Of a DNA stretch of 64,000 bases, positions 18,953 to 26,740 are shown piece by piece. The notes under the pieces were generated by a model. It was not told the origin of the DNA. It ran no database searches and saw only the letters and a program-made list of their open reading frames with translations. Position numbers and translations under genes: made by a program. Source of the DNA: Dolichospermum planctonicum (GTDB lineage Bacteria > Cyanobacteriota > Cyanobacteriia > Cyanobacteriales > Nostocaceae). Location of the stretch: NCBI RefSeq assembly GCF_005402965.1, contig NZ_BJCF01000006.1, positions 62,001 through 126,000 of the forward strand. Reading direction: 5' to 3'. How positions within the stretch are numbered: position 1 is the first letter of the stretch; every line of letters starts with the position of its first letter.

Positions 18953-19723
18953 TTAAAAAACCTGTCCTATTTTGAACCAAACAATCACAAAGGTAAAACT
19001 AAGAATGAGAAGAGCAATAATTGTTCTAGAACTATTTTTCCATCTGCTCCTAAATTGTTGTCTTTTGGCTTCATTTGCCGCTTCGGTAATTCTTGTTTTA
19101 CCAATGAGTAAGTTTCGTTTAATTGAATCTTTGATCTGAGGATCTGGTAACTTTAATTCCTCTGGGGTCAGGTTGATATTCCTACCAAGAATTTGGATTT
19201 GTGCTTTGGTAAGACCAGAATTGAGACCCTTTTCGATTTGAGCTATTTGTTCAAGATTGCCCTTTTGCTGTTCAATTATTTGCTCATTTACTGATTTTAA
19301 TAAACGTCCTGTATTTACAAAAACCAGGGGAATTGCTAGGAAAAATGCGACTCCCATTAATAGGATTACCCAGCGAATAATTCTTTGAAAAATAATTTCT
19401 GGATAGCGGATATCATATTGATTTTCGCTAAAATAGCGAGTAAAAATCAACCCCAAACCAATCAGAAAAATCCAACTGTGTTCAGTGAACGCGCTAATGG
19501 AATTAAGTTCACTTTCAAAGTTTTGCAGTTTAAGCTCCGCAGCAACAGAGATAAAGTCTATGAATGACATAATTACAAGACCATAACCGATGATTGGTAA
19601 TAGACCAGTTACATCACTGCTATTTAAGGATTTCCCACTCAACTTAACTCGACTGAAAAATTTGATAAAATTTCTGACTAAAGAGAAAAAGAAGAAATTA
19701 ATACTTTCTCTGATATTATTCAT
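18953..19723 (-). CDS. HpsJ-like cyanoexosortase-associated membrane protein
   Basis: A 256-residue membrane protein with about four helices: near 40-60, 83-100, 115-135 and close to the C-terminus (about 232-250). A polar helical segment of ~90 residues lies between the third and fourth. I recognise it as the HpsJ-like family that accompanies cyanoexosortase genes; HpsJ itself belongs to the hormogonium polysaccharide locus. The stop codon is 1 bp from the start of the exosortase gene, so the two are surely co-transcribed. It probably helps exosortase-dependent export or polysaccharide secretion, but the activity is unknown. Confidence 0.72.
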   Translation of the reverse strand: MNNIRESINFFFFSLVRNFIKFFSRVKLSGKSLNSSDVTGLLPIIGYGLVIMSFIDFISVAAELKLQNFESELNSISAFTEHSWIFLIGLGLIFTRYFSENQYDIRYPEIIFQRIIRWVILLMGVAFFLAIPLVFVNTGRLLKSVNEQIIEQQKGNLEQIAQIEKGLNSGLTKAQIQILGRNINLTPEELKLPDPQIKDSIKRNLLIGKTRITEAANEAKRQQFRSRWKNSSRTIIALLILSFTFVIVWFKIGQVF

Positions 19724-19954
19724 TTAGGTTAATGTTCCTTTTCTAGAATAGGTTAGTTACAGGTGTTGATCTGGTGTAAAAAAGGTGATAACCCATGGGA
19801 TTGCTGAGAAGGTGTTTGAAAAGTCATGATTGATGTATCAAATATTTTTGACACCTCCCTAACCCCCCTTAACGGGCAGTAAAAATGTGATTAAAATTAC
19901 AGGATACGACTTTTAAAACATCCTCTTACGCAAGTGTTACACCAAAAATGTATT

Positions 19955-20019
19955 GTAGGGTGCATCAGACTGCAAAAATCTGGCAAATAAACGGATTGTT
20001 GATATCTGATGCACTTTAC
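19955..20019. mobile_element. MITE-like 65-bp inverted-repeat element
   Basis: The ends gtagggtgcatcaga and tctgatgcactttac form a 15-bp terminal inverted repeat with two mismatches, enclosing about 35 bp. The inner 10 bp pair perfectly. This is a common form of non-coding mobile palindrome in cyanobacteria. No target duplication is clear. Confidence 0.55.
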
Positions 20020-20237
20020 CAATGTGCCAGTTACATAAGTTCTGGTATTGTTTACTCACTGATAATAACTATATAGTTATGTACCGCTGATGAACATTCC
20101 AAAATTACCACTTTTTCGTATCTAAAAAAAAGCCATTATTGGTGGTATAATTAAGTTTCTCTGCTTTATACCCACTCAAACTACATCTCACGTTAAATTA
20201 CTCAGCATTAATCCCCTAATCTATCATCCTCTTGAAC

Positions 20238-20274
20238 AAAAATACCCTACTTCTTAGGGAGGTGGGGTATTTTT
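20238..20274 (-). terminator. Intrinsic terminator after ylqD-like gene
   Basis: The arms aaaaataccc and gggtattttt are perfect 10-bp reverse complements. Read on the minus strand, the hairpin is followed by U-rich sequence. It lies 11 bp past the stop of the minus-strand YlqD-like gene. Confidence 0.75.
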
Positions 20275-20284
20275 AGTATCATGT

Positions 20285-20758
20285 TTAGATGTCTCCGCGA
20301 ATTTCTTCGACAATGCCGTCACGAAGGACAACTTCAACCTGCATTTTACTAATTAAGTTATCACCAATTTCAATGCGGAAAAAGCTTTCCAATTGAAATT
20401 GATTGACTTCTTCATCTAATTCCAACAATTGTACTTGCTGGAGGTTTTGCAGCATTTGATTTTTCTGTTCTAGAAGTTCACTTTTCTTTTGATTAACTTG
20501 GAGTTGAACGTTGTCAATTTGTTGGAGTGTCTGAGGTCCTGGTGGTTGAAGACTCTGTTTTTGAATAGCGGTAATTGCTCTTTGCCCTTCAATATCTAAT
20601 TGTTGCAGTTGTTGGTCAATTTGATTAATTTGAACTTGTAATTGCTGGTGTACTTCCTCTTTCCAGAGAGGGGTAACTATCGCTTTCACATTAATCGGGC
20701 GTTTTAAAAGCAATTGAGGGTTGGAAACATCCATAAAAATTGTCCGTTCACTCTTCAA
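20285..20758 (-). CDS. YlqD-family coiled-coil protein
   Basis: A 157-residue soluble protein. It starts near MDVSNPQLLLKRPINVKAIVTPLWK, has a long Gln/Leu-rich coiled coil (about 35-115), and ends with a beta segment (RIEIGDNLISKMQVEVVLRDG). This layout matches the YlqD family as I recall it, which has no established function. Either the first Met or the Met at residue 9 could be the start; the latter fits the family. A strong terminator follows the stop, so it is probably a single-gene unit. Confidence 0.65.
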   Translation of the reverse strand: MKSERTIFMDVSNPQLLLKRPINVKAIVTPLWKEEVHQQLQVQINQIDQQLQQLDIEGQRAITAIQKQSLQPPGPQTLQQIDNVQLQVNQKKSELLEQKNQMLQNLQQVQLLELDEEVNQFQLESFFRIEIGDNLISKMQVEVVLRDGIVEEIRGDI

Positions 20759-20901
20759 TAGTTTGTAGTATGGAGATGAGTTCAGTTAGGAGACTGATAC
20801 TATGTTTTCAGGAATGGAAAAAATATTTTTTTTCTGTTTCCTGTTTCTCCAATGGTTTCTGAAATCTGAAAGTTGGTAAAAACAATTTGCGATTTCGGGA
20901 A

Positions 20902-22887
20902 TTATTTGGCAAACATTCCGTTAATAGTATCGCCATATCGTTCCATCACAATGTGACGACGAATTTTCAAGGTTTGTGTCATCATGCCATTTTCAATTGA
21001 AAACTGTTCCGAAATTAGTTTAAATGGTCCAATACGATCATCGGTTCGATAACCGGGACGGTTTTGAACTTCACGATTTAATTCTTGACGAAACAGATCC
21101 TGAACTATTTTACTCTCTAAGTCAATTTTTTGACTATCATTTATTTGATTTTGGATCTGATTTTGAGTTTCTGCCCATTTTGCTAAGGCTTCTGAGTTAG
21201 GGACAATTAAGGCACCAATACTTTTTTGATCTTGTCCTACTAACATAATTTGGTCAATATAGGGCGATCGCAAACAAGCGTCCTCTATGGGCTGAGGTTC
21301 GATATTTTCGCCGTTGCTTAAAACAATGGTGTCTTTTGCCCTCCCTGTTAATACTAGGTCATTTTGGGGCGTTACCCAGCCTAAATCACCGCTATCAAAC
21401 CAACCTTGGGGGTCTATGGCTTTATTGGTGGCTTGAGGATTTTGATAATAGCCTTGCATGATTTGTGGTCCTTTGAGAAGGACTAAACCCCGTTCCCCTG
21501 CTGGTAGGGGTTGACGAGTTTCTGGGTTGACAATTTTCACTTCTGTACCAGCAATTGGTTGTCCCGAAGAACCACGTAAATTACGCCAAGGACGACGAGC
21601 ATTAGTTACTGGTGATGTTTCTGTTAACCCATAACCCTGTAATATCTCAACACCAACAATTTCAAAGAAGTTATCTATATGTTTGGGAAGCGCCCCACCT
21701 CCACTAATAACGTGCTTGATTTTACCGCCTGTTGCTTCTCGTACTTTGTGATAAACTAATTTTTCCCCTAGTATATGAATCGCTAATAATGCCAATTCGA
21801 CTATTTTGGCTTGAAAACGCTCTATCATTCCAGCATTAATGTGATTTAAACTCAATCCCTGGGAAATACGCCGTGATTCAATATATTTCTGGCTGATTTC
21901 TAGCAAAAACTTCACCAAGCTTTGTTTTTTGGCTGGTTGTTCTCGGAATTGCTTTTGCACGCCTTCATAAATTGATTCCCATAGTCTTGGGACAGCAATC
22001 ATATAATTAGGTTTAAATTTCTTTAAATCATTTTTAACAGAACGCAAATTAGTGTAAATTTGGCTACAACCTTGAGAAAGCAAGAAATATTCACCGCTGC
22101 GTTCATAACTATGCCATGTGGGCAAAATACTCAGGACTGTATCCCCTTTTTCTGGTTGCACAATCGTTCCCAAGGTTGTAACTTGATGTAGTAAATTTTT
22201 ATGGGAGAGCATTACACCTTTGGGTTTTCCCGTAGTACCAGAAGTGTAAATTAATGTTGCTAAGGTTTCTGCACTATACTTATTTGCTACTAATGTATGA
22301 TTGCTACCAATTTCTAGTAACTGGGAAAAGTTGACTACTGGAAATTTTAGTTCTGCGGGTGGTATTTCGTCAGAAAGTATAACTACCAGTTTAATCGCTA
22401 ATTCGTTCAGGCGTTCCCCTAATTTATTTAAAGTTTTGAGATCCTCAACTACTAAAGATGTACTGCCACTATGGGAAATAATATAAAGTAACTCTTCTCG
22501 TTCCGCTTGAGAACTACGAACTGCATTTACAGCCCCAGCAGTCATGATACCTTGGTCCGCAATAAACCAACGCGGACTATTATCCGCAATCAAGGAAACT
22601 CGTTCTCCGTAGGGAAGATTTTCGCTATTATTTGTATTTACGCCTAATGCTTGTAAACCCGCTGCAAATTGGTTAATTTGTTCTGTAAGCTGACTATAAG
22701 TAATTTTTACTTCTGGTTGAGAATGGGGGTTATACAAGGCGATAATATCACCAAATCGCTTGGCAGCCAAAGGCCAAATTTCCGGTAATAACTCTACATT
22801 TGTGTAATCTACTAAACTCTGTAATGCAAGACGTTCTCGTTCAGAAATGTTGGTTAAGAAAGAAGTTGCAGGTTGATTATTTGTCAT
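20902..22887 (-). CDS. aas: Long-chain acyl-[ACP]/acyl-CoA synthetase (AMP-forming)
   Basis: A 661-residue AMP-forming ligase. It activates free fatty acids with ATP and, in cyanobacteria, mainly loads them on acyl carrier protein so that fatty acids freed from lipids are recycled. The P-loop motif YTSGTTGKPKGVMLSH is clear. Others include GYGLTETSPV, the hinge FDSGDLGWV and NGENIEP near the C-terminal domain. The length matches cyanobacterial Aas. I start at the ATG at 22887 (MTNNQPATSF) rather than eight codons up because it matches the usual N-terminus. It stands alone between two spacers. Confidence 0.9.
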   Translation of the reverse strand: MTNNQPATSFLTNISERERLALQSLVDYTNVELLPEIWPLAAKRFGDIIALYNPHSQPEVKITYSQLTEQINQFAAGLQALGVNTNNSENLPYGERVSLIADNSPRWFIADQGIMTAGAVNAVRSSQAEREELLYIISHSGSTSLVVEDLKTLNKLGERLNELAIKLVVILSDEIPPAELKFPVVNFSQLLEIGSNHTLVANKYSAETLATLIYTSGTTGKPKGVMLSHKNLLHQVTTLGTIVQPEKGDTVLSILPTWHSYERSGEYFLLSQGCSQIYTNLRSVKNDLKKFKPNYMIAVPRLWESIYEGVQKQFREQPAKKQSLVKFLLEISQKYIESRRISQGLSLNHINAGMIERFQAKIVELALLAIHILGEKLVYHKVREATGGKIKHVISGGGALPKHIDNFFEIVGVEILQGYGLTETSPVTNARRPWRNLRGSSGQPIAGTEVKIVNPETRQPLPAGERGLVLLKGPQIMQGYYQNPQATNKAIDPQGWFDSGDLGWVTPQNDLVLTGRAKDTIVLSNGENIEPQPIEDACLRSPYIDQIMLVGQDQKSIGALIVPNSEALAKWAETQNQIQNQINDSQKIDLESKIVQDLFRQELNREVQNRPGYRTDDRIGPFKLISEQFSIENGMMTQTLKIRRHIVMERYGDTINGMFAK

Positions 22888-23119
22888 AAATGCTATTGTT
22901 AAATGCAATTAATCATGGTAGTTCAGATTCAGTTTACATATTAATTGATAAAAGTTTCTGTTGGTTTCTATCTACAAAATTCTATGCTAAACTGATTTTA
23001 TATAGACTAAATACTATGGTTAAGTCTTCGTGCATTGCCTAATGTTGCCATATATTTTAGTATTTTTAACTAAAACGTTCTGATGTCGTTTCGCCTGGGG
23101 GTGATTCCCTATAGATGTG

Positions 23120-23353
23120 ATGGATGTATTATTGCTGACAATCATTAACGCTGGGGCTTGTTTAACTTTGCCTAAGCTATTATCTATGGTTTCGGTTCGT
23201 AAACCTAAACAGTCTCAACCATTGTCCGTCGCCTCCACTTGTAAACCCGCCAAAGAAATAACTAGTTTCCCTTATTGTACAACCTACACCTTAACGGGTA
23301 GTCAGTTCTGTAAGTTCAGACCGCGTTTTTGTTCTCAGTGTTCTCTTAGCTAA
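23120..23353 (+). CDS. Small hydrophobic protein, Cys-rich tail (paralogue A)
   Basis: A 77-residue open frame from an ATG at 23120. An N-terminal hydrophobic segment reads LLLTIINAGACLTLPKLLS, followed by a basic, Ser/Thr/Cys-rich tail. I do not recognise the family. The hydrophobic part closely matches the small protein encoded 0.5 kb downstream, which supports both being real genes. It probably spans or lies on a membrane. The shared INAxxCLxLPKLLS stretch is the striking part. The ribosome site is weak. Its tail may extend past the natural end. Confidence 0.5.
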   Translation: MDVLLLTIINAGACLTLPKLLSMVSVRKPKQSQPLSVASTCKPAKEITSFPYCTTYTLTGSQFCKFRPRFCSQCSLS

Positions 23354-23633
23354 AGGGAATATTGGTGAGTAGTAGCAGTCCTTGTGTTATTTGTGAATAT
23401 CTTTCTTTTTTCTCTGCGCTCTTCATAATTTTAGATCAAAACATAAACTTTCACAAATTATACAGGATTGCTATTCATAAGCAACAAGGGAATGGGGAAC
23501 TTGCGGGTTAAAAGTATTTGATTTACTTATGTAATATAAAAGATATTTAAAAACTAGAAGTTGCTCAAAGCTAGTGTTTGTAAGGCAAAATAAAGATGTA
23601 GTTATCAAAGATAGTTATAAGGGAAGGTTATCT

Positions 23634-23765
23634 ATGACTTTAATTCAGGGTATATTGCTCACGCTAATAAATGCTGCTATTTGTTTGTTTTTGCCTAAGC
23701 TGCTATCTCTAGCTTTATCTCCAAGAAACAGCGGGGAAACTAAAAGTCAATATCATCTTGAGTAG
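23634..23765 (+). CDS. Small hydrophobic protein (paralogue B)
   Basis: A 43-residue protein starting MTLIQGILLTLINAAICLF and continuing LPKLLSLAL before a short polar tail. A good ribosome site (gggaagg) lies about seven bases before the ATG at 23634, which is why I prefer it over the GTG at 23574. It matches paralogue A at ILLTLINA, CL and LPKLLS. It is below usual annotation length and easy to miss. Its 3' end overlaps the convergent recQ gene by 26 bp. Function unknown; a single-span membrane peptide is likely. Confidence 0.55.
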   Translation: MTLIQGILLTLINAAICLFLPKLLSLALSPRNSGETKSQYHLE

Positions 23766-25929
23766 ATTTATGTTTTTCTCGTCGCCATTTCGCCCTAACT
23801 AAACGAATTTCGTCAAAACTGTAGCTTGCTCCTAAATTTTCTCGAAGGGGTGTGAGGGAAATATCACCAACAATTTCTAAAATTTGCCAGATTTTTTTCT
23901 GACGTTCTAAAGGTACTAATTGACTGATATCTAAAGATTGTTTTTTCTCAATTAAATTGGAGAGATGATTGATAATTGTACCAGTTTTAACATTGCGTTT
24001 TTGGGCGATTTCTTCAATACTAAAACCCTGATTATATAACTCTAATGTAGTTAATTCTGTATCAGATGGTGAGTCAGAATAGAATGAAGAATTAACTCGA
24101 TTAATGGGATTTTGTTGTAAACCTTGTTCTTGACGATAGGCCTGAATTTCTGCTAAGAATTTTTCGCCATATTGAGATAGTTTATAACTAACAACACCGG
24201 AAATTTTACCAAATTCATCTAATGTTTTAGGTTGAATTTGTGCCATTAATTTGAGGGTAGAATCTTGAAAGATCATGTAGGGTGGGATAGCTTGTTCATC
24301 TGCGAGTTGTTTACGAAGCGATCGCAATTTTTGAGTTAAAATTTCCACATCTACAGGTTTATTATTTCCATCTTCCCAAGTCATTTTTTGCGCTATGGGA
24401 ACAGCAATAGAAACTGGTCGTTGTTTTCGCATCACTTCCCAACTTAAAGCATTGAGTTTTAAAATTGAATAACCGTCGCTAGTTTGTTCTAATAAACCTT
24501 GATGTAATAGTGATCTTCCTAGCATTCTCCATTCGTCTAATGTTCTATCTTTACCAATTCCATAGGTAGAAAGTTGATCATGTTTATTAACGACAATTTT
24601 CTGATTTTTCGCACCTCTTAATACATCAATGATATGTAACATTCCAAATCTTTCCTTACATCTAGCTACACAAGATAAAAATTTCATGGCTTCAATTGTC
24701 CAGTCTTGTACAGGTTTAGGATAACGACAATTATCACAATTACCACAATTTCCCGGAAATCTTTCCCCAAAATAACTTAATTGAATTGTGCGTCTACAGT
24801 CTGTCCCCTCTGCATAATCTATAACTTGTCTTAATTGCTGTTTAGCTATTAATTGTTCTTGAGGATCGGTTTTTTGATTAATACTCCATTCTATAGTTTT
24901 AATATCACCATAATTAAAAAATAATGTACATTTAGAAGGTTCATTATCTCTACCAGCGCGGCCAGATTCTTGATAGTAACTTTCTAAATTTCGAGGTAAA
25001 TCCGAATGAATCACAAACCGGACATCAGGCTTATTAATACCCATTCCAAAAGCAATTGTCGCTACCATGACCCGCACATCATCCCGAATAAATCGAGTTT
25101 GATTTTTCGTTCTTTCTTCATCACTTAAACCAGCATGATAAGGTAAAACTGAAACTTGATCATTTTGTAATTTTAAAGTTAGTTCATCAACTTTTTTGCG
25201 AGTTAAACAATAGATAATTCCTGAACCTTCATTTTCTTTAACAATTTCTAATATTTCAGCGTAAGCACGGTTACTTTTAGAACGGACTTCATAATAAAGA
25301 TTTTGGCGGTTAAAACTGGCAATATGAATACTTGGTTGTTTTAATCCTAATTGTTCAATAATATCGGCTTTAACCCTATCTGTAGCGGTAGCAGTTAGTG
25401 CAACCGTCGGTACATCTGGATAACGTTTTCTCAGTAGTCTTAATTGCCGATATTCTGGACGGAAATCATGCCCCCATTCTGACACACAATGGGCTTCATC
25501 TATGGCAAAGGTAGAAATTCCCACTTTTTCCTTAACTACGTCTAAAAGCGGCAAAAATCGCTCGCTAATCAAACGTTCAGGAGCAACATAAAGTAATTTT
25601 ATTTTACCATTCATGATCGCTTCTTCACGAGAGCGAACCTTATAAGCATTCAGGCTACTATTGAGAAATGTGGCAGAAATGTTATTAGTTCTCAGTGCTT
25701 CTACTTGATCTTGCATTAAGGCTATTAATGGTGACACTACCACTGTTAAACCTGGTTTTAAAAGTGCAGGTAGTTGAAAGCACAGAGATTTACCCCCACC
25801 GGTGGGCATAATTACCATTAAATCACGATTTTGTAGGGCATCTTCAATAATTTGCCTTTGTCCAGGACGAAATTGATCGTAACCAAAATGATGTTTTAGG
25901 GCTTGTTCTAAGTGGGGGTACTGAAGCAT
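23740..25929 (-). CDS. recQ: ATP-dependent DNA helicase RecQ
   Basis: A 729-residue superfamily-2 helicase that unwinds DNA 3' to 5' during recombination and fork repair. Walker A is MPTGGGKSLC (about 41-50) and Walker B is DEAHCVSEWGHDFRP with the aromatic-rich loop. ESYYQESGRAGRD marks motif VI. The zinc site is built from Cys in TDCRRT and CGNCDNCR. Winged-helix and HRDC-like regions follow, then an extra C-terminal helix-turn-helix-like part (LELYNQGFSIEEIAQKRNV) as in RecQ proteins of cyanobacteria and Firmicutes. The length is complete. The gene overlaps a small hydrophobic-protein gene at its 3' end. Confidence 0.95.
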   Translation of the reverse strand: MLQYPHLEQALKHHFGYDQFRPGQRQIIEDALQNRDLMVIMPTGGGKSLCFQLPALLKPGLTVVVSPLIALMQDQVEALRTNNISATFLNSSLNAYKVRSREEAIMNGKIKLLYVAPERLISERFLPLLDVVKEKVGISTFAIDEAHCVSEWGHDFRPEYRQLRLLRKRYPDVPTVALTATATDRVKADIIEQLGLKQPSIHIASFNRQNLYYEVRSKSNRAYAEILEIVKENEGSGIIYCLTRKKVDELTLKLQNDQVSVLPYHAGLSDEERTKNQTRFIRDDVRVMVATIAFGMGINKPDVRFVIHSDLPRNLESYYQESGRAGRDNEPSKCTLFFNYGDIKTIEWSINQKTDPQEQLIAKQQLRQVIDYAEGTDCRRTIQLSYFGERFPGNCGNCDNCRYPKPVQDWTIEAMKFLSCVARCKERFGMLHIIDVLRGAKNQKIVVNKHDQLSTYGIGKDRTLDEWRMLGRSLLHQGLLEQTSDGYSILKLNALSWEVMRKQRPVSIAVPIAQKMTWEDGNNKPVDVEILTQKLRSLRKQLADEQAIPPYMIFQDSTLKLMAQIQPKTLDEFGKISGVVSYKLSQYGEKFLAEIQAYRQEQGLQQNPINRVNSSFYSDSPSDTELTTLELYNQGFSIEEIAQKRNVKTGTIINHLSNLIEKKQSLDISQLVPLERQKKIWQILEIVGDISLTPLRENLGASYSFDEIRLVRAKWRREKHKSTQDDIDF

Positions 25930-26028
25930 GGTAGATGGTTGTCGCGTGTCTGAGTTGTGATGAAGATATTAAAATTTTAACGCACCTTGGGGAATGGGGA
26001 ACGCTAGAATTTATAGATAGGAAAATGT

Positions 26029-26062
26029 CAGAATCAGGATATCCAGGATAAAAGGATTAACA
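26029..26062. repeat. Dispersed gaatcaggatatccaggat repeat
   Basis: The sequence around gaatcaggatatccagga followed by aggattaacaggat is a dispersed cyanobacterial repeat. A reverse-complement copy lies at 52602-52626 and a partial one at 51568-51583. Confidence 0.5.
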
Positions 26063-26200
26063 GGATGAAAATAGGGATTTGATAACCAATTACTGATTAC
26101 CCATTAGCAGCCTTAACTAGATATGTACCAATATGGGTTATTATAGAACATCAAAAGTACAAAATCAACTAATAACTGCTACCAAGTAAGGTCAATAAAC

Positions 26201-26710
26201 ATGACGCAAGAATTAATGGAATTAAGACAAAGTATCTTAGAAGGGCGTTATGATGATGCCTTAGAAATTATTGATGATTTGGAGGATATGGGCAAACAGG
26301 GAACTTTGCGAAAAATAGAAGCTTTTTTAGTCAGGTTGGTTATTCATCTGATTAAAAATCAAATTGAACAGCGTTTAACTAATTCTTGGATTGCTTCAAT
26401 TTCTGATTCTGTGATTCAAATTGCCAAATTGAATATTAAAGATCATCAAAAATCCTATTATATTAAATCTGATCAATGGGGTGAATATTTAGCAGAATCT
26501 CTAGAAATGGCAATTCGTCCCGCTAGTGCGGAGATTTTTGGTGGGACTTTAAAACCGAGTCAAGTTTCTCAAAGATTACAAGAAAAAGAATTAATTGATT
26601 TTGCGGAAAATCTTTTGTTGTTAACTTATGAACATCAACCTAAAGAGTTAGCAAAGATGATTGATAATTATTTAGCAGAATTACCGGGAGGTGAAGATTG
26701 GTTTGAGTAA
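26201..26710 (+). CDS. DUF29-family protein
   Basis: A 169-residue soluble, mostly helical protein. The segment DALEIIDDLEDMGKQGTLRKIEAFLVRLVIHLIK is in the style of DUF29, a family numerous in cyanobacteria with no proven function; members are sometimes suspected of a role near mobile or toxin genes. The end LAELPGGEDWFE is acidic. There is no signal peptide. It stands between recQ and the NACHT gene, which is convergent with it and whose stop lies 30 bp away. Confidence 0.7.
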   Translation: MTQELMELRQSILEGRYDDALEIIDDLEDMGKQGTLRKIEAFLVRLVIHLIKNQIEQRLTNSWIASISDSVIQIAKLNIKDHQKSYYIKSDQWGEYLAESLEMAIRPASAEIFGGTLKPSQVSQRLQEKELIDFAENLLLLTYEHQPKELAKMIDNYLAELPGGEDWFE

Positions 26711-26740
26711 TTTTGGTAAAACTAAGAAGTTTTTCTATCT

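Larger units (their letters stand above)
19724..20284. other. Repeat-bearing spacer, no gene
   Basis: No gene is seen in this 561-bp stretch. It holds the promoter region for the hpsJ-exosortase operon (near 19730-19800), a MITE-like inverted repeat (19955-20019) and a strong terminator (20238-20274), listed separately. Confidence 0.6.
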
